A DNA stretch of 64,000 bases from JAGXQV01 sp964451375 (GTDB lineage Bacteria > Pseudomonadota > Gammaproteobacteria > Burkholderiales > Sulfuricellaceae). The translations under genes were made by a program, and so were the position numbers. The stretch is taken from the NCBI GenBank assembly GCA_964451375.1, contig CAYVIN010000012.1, forward strand, positions 1 to 64,000. The letters run 5' to 3'. Position 1 is the first letter of the stretch, and each line of letters opens with the position of its first letter. Shown here in pieces: positions 8,808 through 17,091 of this stretch. The notes beneath the pieces were generated by a model. It saw only the letters and a list, made by a program, of their open reading frames with translations. It was not told where the DNA came from and did no database searches.

Positions 8808-9026
8808 ATGGCGCTGATAAATTGCCAGGAATGCAGCAACAAGGTAAGCGAACTGGCGGATCGTTGTCCCCATTGCGGTGCGCCGGTTGCCATGAGAAAT
8901 TTGATCGGCAGTACGCCGGCTCAAACCGTCATCAACATCATTACGATAATCGTGCTCATGCTTTTGGTAGCGATACTTTTGTACATCGGCATCTACTTGC
9001 CGCTGCATCAAAAGGGCAGCATTTGA
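8808..9026 (+). CDS. Small zinc-ribbon membrane protein
   Basis: The 72-residue protein starts with a zinc ribbon (CQECSNKVSELADRCPHCG, four cysteines as CxxC...CxxC) followed by a linker and one membrane span (VINIITIIVLMLLVAILLYI). The ribbon should face the cytoplasm. It begins 17 bases after the second pilin, so it is probably cotranscribed. Such proteins are widespread and of unknown function. Confidence 0.7.
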   Translation: MALINCQECSNKVSELADRCPHCGAPVAMRNLIGSTPAQTVINIITIIVLMLLVAILLYIGIYLPLHQKGSI

Positions 9027-9044
9027 GCCGAAATAAGCAAATCA

Positions 9045-9419
9045 ATGCCGATTGATCCCAAATATCTCCCCTATTTCGAGAACCTGATCGTCAAGGGGGA
9101 TCGTCAGGGTGAAAAAACCCTGACGTTGTGTTTTCATTGCGTCTCTTCCCGGCTGTTTACCTGGATGCACCCGAGCGGTTTCGGTGAGAAGGATTATCGT
9201 CCTATCGACGTGATAGACCTGGAAGTCAAGGAAGAAAGCCGCAAGAACCAAACCAATCAGCGTATTGCGCGGATTTTTTGTCTGCACCTCAAGTCTTTTA
9301 TCCCTCAGGCCGAATATCTGGAAGAGTGCCGCTTTTTCATGACGCCTTCGCAGTACGACTACAAAAAATCGGAGAAGCTGCGGGTGGCAAATAGCGAAAA
9401 AGACCAGAATCATTCCTGA
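9045..9419 (+). CDS. Hypothetical protein
   Basis: A 124-residue soluble, charged protein (MPIDPKYLPYFENLIVKGDR...) that I do not recognise. No signal peptide, membrane span or metal motif stands out; three cysteines are scattered. It begins 18 bases after the zinc-ribbon gene and is followed by a hairpin, so it closes the pilus transcription unit. The ribosome binding site is weak. Confidence 0.55.
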   Translation: MPIDPKYLPYFENLIVKGDRQGEKTLTLCFHCVSSRLFTWMHPSGFGEKDYRPIDVIDLEVKEESRKNQTNQRIARIFCLHLKSFIPQAEYLEECRFFMTPSQYDYKKSEKLRVANSEKDQNHS

Positions 9420-9426
9420 CCTATTG

Positions 9427-9452
9427 CGGAGCGCCAATTTCTGGCGCTTCCG
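9427..9452. terminator. Hairpin between convergent genes
   Basis: GCGCCA (9431-9436) pairs with TGGCGC (9442-9447), extended outward by GGA/TCC with a bulge. It lies between the end of the rightward unit and the 3' end of leftward thyA. The T run is weak on both strands. Confidence 0.4.
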
Positions 9453-9475
9453 TTGAAATATCTCCCGTTATATTC

Positions 9476-10270
9476 CTATACCGCAACCGGCGCCTTGATC
9501 GCCGGGTGGGGATCGTAGCCTTCCAGTTGGAAATCCTCGTAACTAAAATCGAATATTCCGCGAATCGCCGGATTGATGGTCATTTTCGGGAGTTGGCGTG
9601 GCTCACGCGAGAGTTGTTCACGGGTTTGATCGAGGTGGTTTAGGTACAGGTGGGCGTCGCCCAGCGTATGGACGAAATCGCCGGGCTGTAAGTTGCAGAC
9701 TTGCGCGACCATCAAGGTGAGCAGCGCATAGGACGCAATATTGAACGGCACTCCCAGAAAAATGTCGGCGCTACGCTGGTAAAGCTGGCAGGAGAGTTTT
9801 CCATCTGCGACGTAGAACTGAAAAAATGCGTGACAAGGCGGGAGCTTCATTTTGTCCACGTCGGCGACATTCCACGCAGACACGATCAGGCGGCGGGAAT
9901 CGGGATTGTGTTTGATCTGTTCGATTACCTGACTGATCTGATCGATATGTTTGCCATCAGGCGTCGGCCAGGAGCGCCACTGGTAGCCATATACCGGGCC
10001 AAGATTGCCGGCGGCGTCTGCCCACTCGTCCCAGATCGAAACGCCGTTTTCCTTGAGGTAGCGAATGTTGGTGTCACCTTTCAGGAACCAGAGAAGTTCG
10101 TGAATGATCGATTTCAAATGGCATTTCTTGGTGGTGACCAGCGGAAATCCGGCGGCGAGGTCGTAACGCATCTGGTAGCCGAACACGCTCAGGGTGCCGG
10201 TGCCGGTGCGGTCATCCTTACGGTGGCCGTGGTCGAGAACGTGCTGCATCAAGTCGAGGTAGGGGCGCAT
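9476..10270 (-). CDS. thyA: Thymidylate synthase
   Basis: Converts dUMP and 5,10-methylene-tetrahydrofolate to dTMP and dihydrofolate in the cytoplasm. The protein is 264 residues, the same length as the E. coli enzyme, with nucleophile Cys-146 in PPCHAFFQFYV, the phosphate-binding RRLIVSAWN and DRTGTGT near the N-terminus. The C-terminus IKAPVAV is intact. It lies 28 bases downstream of bpt on the same strand. Confidence 0.97.
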   Translation of the reverse strand: MRPYLDLMQHVLDHGHRKDDRTGTGTLSVFGYQMRYDLAAGFPLVTTKKCHLKSIIHELLWFLKGDTNIRYLKENGVSIWDEWADAAGNLGPVYGYQWRSWPTPDGKHIDQISQVIEQIKHNPDSRRLIVSAWNVADVDKMKLPPCHAFFQFYVADGKLSCQLYQRSADIFLGVPFNIASYALLTLMVAQVCNLQPGDFVHTLGDAHLYLNHLDQTREQLSREPRQLPKMTINPAIRGIFDFSYEDFQLEGYDPHPAIKAPVAV

Positions 10271-10298
10271 GGTATGTATTCGTGTGGTTGGTCAATTG

Positions 10299-11015
10299 TC
10301 AGCCCGGCAAGGTTTTCCAGCTCTCGCCGATTAACCCCTGGAGCGGTCGGAAGTTGATCTTATAGGCCATTTTCGGGCTGTCGGCAATCCAGTAGCCGAG
10401 GTACAGATAGGGTAGCCCCAGGCTTTGGCATAAGGCGATTTGCCAGAGAATATTGAAGGTGCCGAAGCTCGCCTGCGGCATATCGGGATCATAGAAGGTG
10501 TATACCGAAGACAATCCATCGCTGAGGATGTCGATTACGCTGACCATACGCAAGGCGTCGCCGTCGCGGAATTCGACAAGCTGGGTGGCGATATTGCTGG
10601 AGAGCAAAAAGCGCTGATATTGTTCCTCATCGTCGAGATCCATACCCCCGCCGCTGTGACGGGCGGCTTGATAACGGCGGTAGAGGGTATAGTGCTCGGC
10701 GGAAAACAGTAGGTCGCGGGGAAGTGCGGTGAGTCCGCCATTCCGCTTCCAGGTGCGTTGCTGAGTGCGGCTGGGCCGAAATGCCGCGCAATCGAGGCGC
10801 ACCGGAATACATGCGTTACACGCCAGGCACTGGGGGCGATAGGTGTAGAGGCCACTACGGCGAAATCCCAGGCGCACCAGTTGCGAGTAGGTTTCTTCAT
10901 CGACCAGTTCGTTGGGGGTGGCCATCAGCGAACGCGCCGTTTCGTCGGGCAGGTAGCTGCACGGATACGGCGCAGTTAAATAGAACTGTAGCGTATGCCG
11001 GGAAAGTTCATTCAA
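10299..11015 (-). CDS. bpt: Aspartate/glutamate leucyltransferase (N-end rule)
   Basis: Transfers leucine from Leu-tRNA to N-terminal Asp or Glu, marking proteins for ClpS/ClpAP. The 238-residue product has the family start LQFYLTAPYPCSYLP, the Cys cluster CLACNACIPVR, FRPSRTQQRTWKRN, and YLGYWIADSPKMAYKINFRPL near the C-terminus. The best start is TTG at 11015, which lies inside the left inverted repeat of the element at 11011-11256, so the insertion may have replaced the native start region. Aat, the other N-end rule transferase, is immediately upstream. Confidence 0.9.
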   Translation of the reverse strand: MNELSRHTLQFYLTAPYPCSYLPDETARSLMATPNELVDEETYSQLVRLGFRRSGLYTYRPQCLACNACIPVRLDCAAFRPSRTQQRTWKRNGGLTALPRDLLFSAEHYTLYRRYQAARHSGGGMDLDDEEQYQRFLLSSNIATQLVEFRDGDALRMVSVIDILSDGLSSVYTFYDPDMPQASFGTFNILWQIALCQSLGLPYLYLGYWIADSPKMAYKINFRPLQGLIGESWKTLPG

Positions 11016-11256
11016 CCTATATTCCCCAGTTGGACGGGTTGGAGTGTGCGGTTTTTTGGGCGCAGGGTAAGGCGCGACGACGAGTAATGGCTATTCCATT
11101 GCGAGGAGGAGCAACGCAGCCATGCGCCCAAAAAACCGTGCAATCCGGCCCGTAGCGCTCTCACCAAAAGGGTGAGCGTCAAACCTGTGACAAAGTCATA
11201 TATAACCAATATCGTATACGTCATGGCGAGCGGTCAACTGGGGAATATAGGTTGAA
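11011..11256. repeat. Nested inverted-repeat element between bpt and aat
   Basis: A perfect 22-base inverted repeat bounds the element (11011-11032 and 11235-11256). Inside, CGGTTTTTTGGGCGCA at 11049-11064 pairs perfectly with 11123-11138, extended by a partly matched flank. No open frame is supported, so it resembles a MITE or large REP-type element. The left arm holds the bpt start and the right arm holds the last codons and stop of aat. A diverged copy of the right end occurs at 8-60. A clear target duplication was not found. Confidence 0.7.
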
Positions 11257-11947
11257 CAAGGTCATCTTCGAAAATCCATTTTCCCGGCAGGCCCGGTTGG
11301 GTGACCAATTCCCCCAGCCGGGCCGCAAAATCGCTGCGAGGAATTTCATGCGCGCCGAGGGAAGCCAGATGAGCGGTTTTCATCTGACAATCGATCAAAC
11401 CGAAGTTCCAGCGTTGCAACTGCTTTACCAGGTAAACAAAAGCCAGCTTCGAGGCGTCCGTGCGGCGGCTGAACATTGATTCACCGTAAAACATCCGCCC
11501 CAGCGCCACGCCATATAATCCCCCGACCAATTCCCCGTCCATCCAGGTTTCCACCGAGTGGGCCAGCCCGGCCTGGTGCAGGCGGCAATAACCTTCGATC
11601 ACTTCTGCGCTGATCCAGGTGCCGTCCTGGTCGGGGCGGGGCGCGGCGCAGGCCTGCATGACATCGCGAAACGCAGTGTCGGTACGAATTTGGTAATGCC
11701 CTTTGCGCAGGGTTTTGCCTAGCGAACGGGAAACCTTGAGTCGCCCGGGAATCAGCACCATGCGGGGATCGGGGCTCCACCACAACACCGGATCGCCAGC
11801 GCTGTACCAGGGGAAAATTCCCTGTGTATAGGCATCGATCAGGCGTTTCAGGGACAAATCGCCGCCCACCGCGAGCAGGCCGTTGGGTTCCCGCAACGCG
11901 GTCTGCAATGGGGGAAAGGGCGAATCCTGGGTGAGCAGCTGAATCAC
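11234..11947 (-). CDS. aat: Leucyl/phenylalanyl-tRNA-protein transferase
   Basis: Adds Leu or Phe to proteins with N-terminal Lys or Arg for ClpS-dependent degradation. The 237-residue protein shows the family blocks FPPLQTALREPNGLLAVGGDLS, GIFPWY, VLWWSPDPRMVL, SAEVIEGYCRLH, GLYGVALGRMFYGESMFS and LIDCQM. The last seven residues (VQPIFPS) and stop are encoded by the right arm of the inverted-repeat element, so the native tail was probably altered. It overlaps the upstream DUF302 gene by 4 bases. Confidence 0.93.
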   Translation of the reverse strand: MIQLLTQDSPFPPLQTALREPNGLLAVGGDLSLKRLIDAYTQGIFPWYSAGDPVLWWSPDPRMVLIPGRLKVSRSLGKTLRKGHYQIRTDTAFRDVMQACAAPRPDQDGTWISAEVIEGYCRLHQAGLAHSVETWMDGELVGGLYGVALGRMFYGESMFSRRTDASKLAFVYLVKQLQRWNFGLIDCQMKTAHLASLGAHEIPRSDFAARLGELVTQPGLPGKWIFEDDLVQPIFPS

Positions 11948-12336
11948 GCCGCGAGGCTGTCCTTGACCCGTTGCAGGCGCGCCATGACTTCCTGGGCCAG
12001 TTCTTCCACGCCTTCCTTCTTCACCAACTGGCTGAACATGACCACCGGGTCGATAAAAGCGACGGTGATTTTGCCGTCGGCCTCCTCGCGCACCACTACG
12101 TTGCAGGGTAACAGCAGGCCGATGTCGGGATCGGCTTCCAGCGCGCGGTGGGCCAGCGGCGGGTTACACGCCCCGAGGATCCGGTAGGGGCGGCCATCCA
12201 CGTTGAGTTTGGCTTTCAGGGTGGCCTGCACGTCAATGTCGGTGAGGACGCCGAAACCCTCTTTTTTCAGGGCTTCGATGGTTTTTTCGACGGCGGCGGC
12301 AAAAGGGAGGGCGAGTTGGGTGCTGAATCCGTACAT
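11944..12336 (-). CDS. DUF302 protein, soluble
   Basis: The 130-residue protein fits DUF302: FAAAVEKTIEALKKEGFGVLTDIDVQATLKAKLN, then LGACNPPLAHRALEADPDIGLLLPCNVVVRE and a C-terminal helix. The LGACNP and LLPCN cysteines are usual for the family. No signal peptide or span is seen, so it should be cytoplasmic. The biochemical role is unknown; family members often lie near sulfur or metal genes. Its stop overlaps the aat start. A second, membrane-anchored DUF302 protein is at 59612-60157. Confidence 0.85.
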   Translation of the reverse strand: MYGFSTQLALPFAAAVEKTIEALKKEGFGVLTDIDVQATLKAKLNVDGRPYRILGACNPPLAHRALEADPDIGLLLPCNVVVREEADGKITVAFIDPVVMFSQLVKKEGVEELAQEVMARLQRVKDSLAA

Positions 12337-12364
12337 AGTGGTTTCCTTGAGGTTGGTGGATAGG

Positions 12365-12805
12365 TCAGGCGTTGGCGTCCAATTCGTGATGACCTTCGGT
12401 TTTCACATCATCGTAGGGCGTGTGGTGCGGCTCAAATAGCGAAAGCTGCTCCAGAGCCGCTGCTTCCGGTTCGGGTGTTTCCTCCGGCGGTGGCGCTGGC
12501 GGGGGGAGCAGAAAATGGCGGATATCCGCACCGCGAATTTCACCGTGCGGCAAATGCCCGAAAAGGTGCTCGGCGGCTTCCTGAGTGAGTTGTTGTTCTT
12601 CCCCGGCCTCGATATAAAACACTGCGCAATCATAACGTCCGCCATGTAATTCGAGAATCTGGCGACGGTCGTGCAGGGTCAGCAGGGCGTTGTGCAAGCC
12701 GAGTTTGGTGGCGGGGTGTATGGAGTAATCGACCCAGTGCGGTTCACCGTCTGCCTTGTGGTGATCCGGCAGCAGGGTTGACCAGTAGCGGACGGTGAAT
12801 TGCAC
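12365..12805 (-). CDS. Hypothetical protein
   Basis: A 146-residue soluble acidic protein with a GTG start that I do not recognise. The first 95 residues look like a compact domain (VRYWSTLLP...GEPHWVDYSIHPATKLGL); the rest is a Pro/Glu linker and a His-rich tail (EPHHTPYDDVKTEGHHELD). It lies 28 bases upstream of the DUF302 gene on the same strand and 15 bases downstream of the Met-rich gene. Its His tail may bind metal, by inference only. Confidence 0.5.
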   Translation of the reverse strand: MQFTVRYWSTLLPDHHKADGEPHWVDYSIHPATKLGLHNALLTLHDRRQILELHGGRYDCAVFYIEAGEEQQLTQEAAEHLFGHLPHGEIRGADIRHFLLPPPAPPPEETPEPEAAALEQLSLFEPHHTPYDDVKTEGHHELDANA

Positions 12806-12820
12806 GGAGTCTCGGGAAAG

Positions 12821-13411
12821 TTATTTGTTTTGCTGCATCAAACGCTGATGTTCCAACATATTTTCCATCATCGTCTGCATCATGTCCATGCGCTGCTCCA
12901 TTGCGCCGGACATGCCGCTACCATTTGCCGGGCTTGGGGACGAGGTTCCCTGGGCTGCGGCGCGGGCGCAATTGCCGCCCATCGGCATGGTTTTGCCGCT
13001 TTTTGCCTGCGGGCAGTGTTGCCGACAGGAACACCCTCCCATTGCTCCGCTGCTGCTACGCATGTTTTGCATGGCTTCCTGCATCGACTGGAAATGTTCC
13101 TGCATGAGTTTTTGACGTTCGGCGGGGTCGCTGGTCTGGCGGATGGCGGCCATTTGCTCCATCATTTTCTGCTTGAAATCGCTGGGCATACCTGCGCCCA
13201 TGCCACCCATCATACCCATCCCCATGCCACCCATACCCATTCCGCCGCCCATCCCCATTTTGGGACAGTTTGCGGTGTTGTCCGGGGCGAGTTTTTCGGC
13301 TTTCGCGGCAGGTGCTTTTTCACTGGCGGTGTGCTCGTGAGTCGTGGCTGCATTAACAAAGCCGCTACTACACAGCAACAGGGCTGCGGTAAACGAAATC
13401 AGTTTATTCAT
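12821..13411 (-). CDS. Secreted Met/Gly-rich protein of the metal-efflux cluster
   Basis: The 196-residue product has a signal peptide (MNKLISFTAALLLCSSGFVNA) and a first segment of Met-Gly repeats (GMGGGMGMGGMGMGMMGGMG). A helical middle resembles small periplasmic metal-responsive proteins (MMEQMAAIRQTSDPAERQKLMQEH), followed by CSCRQHC and a Met-rich end. Thioether and thiol ligands suggest Cu(I) or Ag(I) binding. It lies downstream of the RND efflux genes on the same strand, supporting periplasmic metal buffering; direct evidence is lacking. Confidence 0.65.
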   Translation of the reverse strand: MNKLISFTAALLLCSSGFVNAATTHEHTASEKAPAAKAEKLAPDNTANCPKMGMGGGMGMGGMGMGMMGGMGAGMPSDFKQKMMEQMAAIRQTSDPAERQKLMQEHFQSMQEAMQNMRSSSGAMGGCSCRQHCPQAKSGKTMPMGGNCARAAAQGTSSPSPANGSGMSGAMEQRMDMMQTMMENMLEHQRLMQQNK

Positions 13412-13431
13412 GTTTGAGTCTCCTGGATGGA

Positions 13432-13851
13432 TTAGTGTTTATGAACCGCAGCGGCTTTTTGCTGCGGGGTGAAGCGGGCCTGCTCGGGGGACTTGCCCGG
13501 CATGGTAATCGATACTACGACTTTCATGTCCGGGGCGAGTTCAAACTGTCCCGTGCCTTGCAGGACATTGTCGGCAGTCGGGGCCAGTTTGACGGTGGCC
13601 TTGGTTTTACCGGAAAGCACGGTGGCAGTGCCGCTGGCGCCTTTGGAGGGAACATTCGCGCCGCCGTGGTCGGACAGGTAAACCGTGAGTTCGTTGGCCT
13701 TGGCGACCAGCTCGAAATGATACGCGCCGGCCATACGCATCTGGCCGCCGTGCGGGGTGGGCTGGGTGTCCAGGTATTCGTCGCTGTGCCCGTAGGCGAG
13801 CGGCGCGGCGAGCAGGGACAGGATCAGGGGAAGTGCTTTGAGGGATTTCAT
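13432..13851 (-). CDS. Periplasmic protein of the metal-efflux operon
   Basis: A 139-residue secreted protein (signal MKSLKALPLILSLLAAPLAYG) with HSDEYLDTQPTPHGGQMRMAGAYHFELVAK, a beta-rich domain, and a C-terminal AAAVHKH. The PHGGQ...YHFELV pattern recurs in small periplasmic proteins next to CusABC/CzcABC pumps and resembles the first domain of the adaptor at 17092-18717. His and Met residues suggest metal binding, but the function is not established. Between it and the pump gene sits a repeat at 13876-13986. Confidence 0.6.
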   Translation of the reverse strand: MKSLKALPLILSLLAAPLAYGHSDEYLDTQPTPHGGQMRMAGAYHFELVAKANELTVYLSDHGGANVPSKGASGTATVLSGKTKATVKLAPTADNVLQGTGQFELAPDMKVVVSITMPGKSPEQARFTPQQKAAAVHKH

Positions 13852-13875
13852 TTATTGCTCCTTTGGTTGAAAGAT

Positions 13876-13986
13876 AGTGTTGAGTGTTAAGTGTTTAGTG
13901 TTGAGTTAATGTCGCCGCGCGGAGCGCGTCGGATGATATCCATGCGCGAAGCGCATTCCACAACTAAACACTGAACACTCAAAACT
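13876..13986. repeat. Imperfect inverted repeat with a GC core
   Basis: An AT-rich arm made of near-repeats of AGTGTT (13876-13905) is matched in inverse by 13963-13985 with a few mismatches. The core contains GC-rich near-palindromes (GCCGCGCGGAGCGCG and ATGCGCGAAGCGCAT). It sits in the only long gap of the efflux operon and may be a small mobile repeat or an RNA processing site. Confidence 0.5.
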
Positions 13987-13990
13987 GCAA

Positions 13991-16900
13991 TTAAAAAGTT
14001 TCCTGTTGGCTGGCGGCGAGTATCGCCTTGAGCGGCTTCTCGCCCCACAGCCAGAACATCACCGGGGTGAGCAGGGTGTCGAGCAGGGTCGAGCTGACCA
14101 GCCCGCCGAAAATCACCACTGCCACCGGGTGCAGGATTTCCTTGCCCGGTTCGCCTGCCGAGAGCAACAACGGGGTCAGGGCGAACGCCGCTACCAGCGC
14201 GGTCATCAGCACCGGGGTGAGACGTTCCAGGCTGCCGCGCACGATCAGCGCCTTGCCGAAGGACTCATTTTCGTGCAGGGCCAGGTTGAGGTAATGACTA
14301 ATCTTGAGAATCCCGTTGCGGGCGCTGATGCCGGCGAGGGTGACGAAGCCGATCAGGGTGGCGACCGACAGCGCGCCGCCCGACAGTTTCAGCGCCACCA
14401 CGCTGCCGACCAGGGCCAGCGGGATGTTGCCCATGATGATCAGCACCAGTGTCCAGGAGCGGTAGCGGCTGAACAGCACCAGGAAGATCAGCGCTGCCGA
14501 AACCAGCGACAGCCAGCCGATCAACGCGGTGGCTTCCTCCTGGGCCTGGAATTGCCCTTCCATGCCTATCGAGTAGCCTTGCGGCAAGGGAAACCGTGCG
14601 GTTTCGGCACGGATAGACGCGACGATTTTTGCTAGATCGCGTCCGTCCGAATTGGCAGATACGACTATCCGCCGCCGTCCGTTGTCGCGGCTGATCTGGT
14701 TGGGGCCGTCGGAATCCTCGACGCTGGCGACCTGGCGCAGCGGGATATACCCAACCGGGGTTTCGATGGGCAGGTCGGCCAGGCCGCGATCGTTGCGGTC
14801 GCGGTCATTGAGGCGCAGCACCACGTCGAAACGCCGGTTGTCCTGTACCACTTGCGCCACGGTTTTGCCGCCCACCAGTGCTTCCAGCGCGCCGTTGACC
14901 TGCGCCGGGGTGACGCCGTGTGCAGCGGCGGCGCGGTAATCGAGGCGCACCTGACTCTGCGGGATGCGCACCTGCTTTTCGATTTGCAGATCGACCAAAC
15001 CGGGAATCCCGGCAAGCTGGGTGCGCAAGCCCTCGGCCAGACCACGCAAGGTGTCGAGGTCGTCGCCGTAGATTTTCAGGGCGATCTGGGCGCGCACCCC
15101 GGAGAGCAGGTGATCGAGGCGGTGGGAAATCGGCTGGCCGATGCTCACTGCCGCCGGGAGTACCAGCAACTGGCTGCGCACATCGTTGAGGATAGCGGTG
15201 CGACCGCGGGATGAGGGCGAAAGGTCAACGTCGATCTCGGTGTAATGCACCCCTTCGGCGTGTTCGTCGAGTTCCGCCCGTCCAGTGCGACGCCCGGTCT
15301 TGGTGACCTCGGGAACCTTGGCGAGCAGGTTCTCCGCCAGGGTGCCGATGCGGTTGGATTCGGACAGTGAGGTGCCGGGATTCATCAGCACGTTGACGGT
15401 CAGCGTACCCTCGTTGAAGGCCGGCAGGAAAGCGCGCGGAAAAAACGCCAGGGACGCCGCCGCGAGGGTTACTGCGACCAGCGCGGTGGCCAACAACCAC
15501 CCGGCGTGGTCGAACGACCAGCCTAGCAGGCGCGCGTCCCACGCCTTCAAACGCCGCACCAAGGGGCTGTCTTCGCGGTGCGCCAGGGTTTTCGCGCCGC
15601 CCAGCAGGGTGTGGCAAAGCACCGGGGTCACCGTCATCGACACCAGCAGGCTGGCGAGGATCGAGACGATATAGGCCACCCCGAGCGGCGCGAATAAACG
15701 TCCCTCGATGCCCGACAGGGCGAACAGCGGGACAAACACCAGCACCACGATCAGGGTGGCGTAAACGATGGAGGAGCGCACCTCAACCGACGCGGCGAGG
15801 ATCACCTCGACCACCGGTTTGGGGTGTTCCATTTCACGGTTGAGGCGCAGCCGCCGGTAGATGTTTTCCACGTCCACCACCGCGTCGTCCACCAGTTCGC
15901 CGATGGCGATAGCCAATCCCCCCAGCGTCATGGTGTTGATCGATAGCCCGAAGGCCTTGAACACCAGCGCGGTGATGAGCAGGGAAATCGGGATGGCGGT
16001 CAGCGAAATCAGGGTGGTGCGGGTGTTGAGCAGGAACAGGAACAACACCACCGCCACCATGATTGCGCCGTCGCGCAGCGCTTCCTCGACGTTGGCGATG
16101 GACTTGCCGATGAAATCCGCCTGACGGAAAAGGATTTGCGGCGGGGCCACCCCGGTCGGCAAGGTCTTGCTCATTTCAGCGAGGGCGATTTCGATGTCGC
16201 GGGTCAGTTTCACGGTATCCGCTGCGGGTTGTTTTTGCACAGACAGGATTACCGCCGGCTTGCCGCCGAAACTTGCGTCACCGCGTTTGACGCGGGCCGC
16301 GAAGCCAACCTCGGCGACCTGCTTGAGGAGGATGCTGGTGTTGTTGCGGCGGCCCACCACCAGGTTCTGCAAATCCTCGATGCGGGTGGTGCGCCCGATG
16401 TTGCGGATCAGGTATTCGCGCGACTGTTTTTCGAGGAAGCCGCCGCTGGTATTCAGCGAAAAATTGCGAATGGCGTTTTCCAGTTGCTCCAGGGTCACGC
16501 CGAGGTCGCCCATCATCACCGGGTTGGGGGTAACCTGGTACTGCCGCACCTCGCCGCCGATGGGGATGACCTGCGACACGCCGGGAATGGTCAGCAGGCG
16601 CGGGCGCAGCACCCAGTCGGCAGTTTCGCGCAGAAGCATCGGGCTGGCCTCGCCGGACAACGCGATCAGCATGATTTCCCCCATGATCGAGGAAATCGGC
16701 CCCATCTGCGGGACAATGCCGACGGGCAACTGTTCGCGCACCAGCGAAAGGCGCTCGGCCACTTGCTGGCGGTTGCGCTGGATGTCGCTGCCCCAGGCGA
16801 ATTCGACCGTCACCACCGACAGGCCGATGCCCGAAGTCGAACGCACCCGCGTGACCTGTGGCAGGCCGTTCATCGCGGCTTCGATGGGGAAGGTGACGAA

Positions 16901-17089
16901 CTGCTCGACTTCTTCCGGGGCCATGCCGCTGGCCTCGGTCATCAGCGTCACGCTGGGGCGGTTGAGATCGGGAAATACGTCCACCGGCAACTGGCGCAAA
17001 GCGAACGAACCATAAACAATCAATAGGGACGCCAGCGCCAGCGTAAGTAGGCGCTGACGCAGGCTGGTGCGGATGATGAATTGGAACAT
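13991..17089 (-). CDS. Heavy-metal RND efflux pump, CusA/CzcA family
   Basis: An inner-membrane proton-driven pump of 1032 residues. It has the RND layout: one N-terminal span (LALASLLIVYGSFAL), a large periplasmic loop, six spans, then the pattern repeated. The proton-relay helix reads GELVDDAVVDVENIYRRL; FPDLNRPSVTLMTEASGMAPEEVEQ opens the porter domain. The company of a CusB-like adaptor, an outer-membrane factor and His/Met-rich proteins argues for metal ions rather than drugs. The specific metal cannot be read. ATG 17089, two bases after the adaptor stop, is preferred over TTG 17095. Confidence 0.88.
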   Translation of the reverse strand: MFQFIIRTSLRQRLLTLALASLLIVYGSFALRQLPVDVFPDLNRPSVTLMTEASGMAPEEVEQFVTFPIEAAMNGLPQVTRVRSTSGIGLSVVTVEFAWGSDIQRNRQQVAERLSLVREQLPVGIVPQMGPISSIMGEIMLIALSGEASPMLLRETADWVLRPRLLTIPGVSQVIPIGGEVRQYQVTPNPVMMGDLGVTLEQLENAIRNFSLNTSGGFLEKQSREYLIRNIGRTTRIEDLQNLVVGRRNNTSILLKQVAEVGFAARVKRGDASFGGKPAVILSVQKQPAADTVKLTRDIEIALAEMSKTLPTGVAPPQILFRQADFIGKSIANVEEALRDGAIMVAVVLFLFLLNTRTTLISLTAIPISLLITALVFKAFGLSINTMTLGGLAIAIGELVDDAVVDVENIYRRLRLNREMEHPKPVVEVILAASVEVRSSIVYATLIVVLVFVPLFALSGIEGRLFAPLGVAYIVSILASLLVSMTVTPVLCHTLLGGAKTLAHREDSPLVRRLKAWDARLLGWSFDHAGWLLATALVAVTLAAASLAFFPRAFLPAFNEGTLTVNVLMNPGTSLSESNRIGTLAENLLAKVPEVTKTGRRTGRAELDEHAEGVHYTEIDVDLSPSSRGRTAILNDVRSQLLVLPAAVSIGQPISHRLDHLLSGVRAQIALKIYGDDLDTLRGLAEGLRTQLAGIPGLVDLQIEKQVRIPQSQVRLDYRAAAAHGVTPAQVNGALEALVGGKTVAQVVQDNRRFDVVLRLNDRDRNDRGLADLPIETPVGYIPLRQVASVEDSDGPNQISRDNGRRRIVVSANSDGRDLAKIVASIRAETARFPLPQGYSIGMEGQFQAQEEATALIGWLSLVSAALIFLVLFSRYRSWTLVLIIMGNIPLALVGSVVALKLSGGALSVATLIGFVTLAGISARNGILKISHYLNLALHENESFGKALIVRGSLERLTPVLMTALVAAFALTPLLLSAGEPGKEILHPVAVVIFGGLVSSTLLDTLLTPVMFWLWGEKPLKAILAASQQETF

Positions 17090-17091
17090 GA

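Noticed and set aside
13991..17089. RND pump as a multidrug (AcrB-type) transporter
   Set aside because: Operon context of His/Met-rich secreted proteins and a CusB-like adaptor favours a metal pump, though the DD relay motif alone is not decisive.
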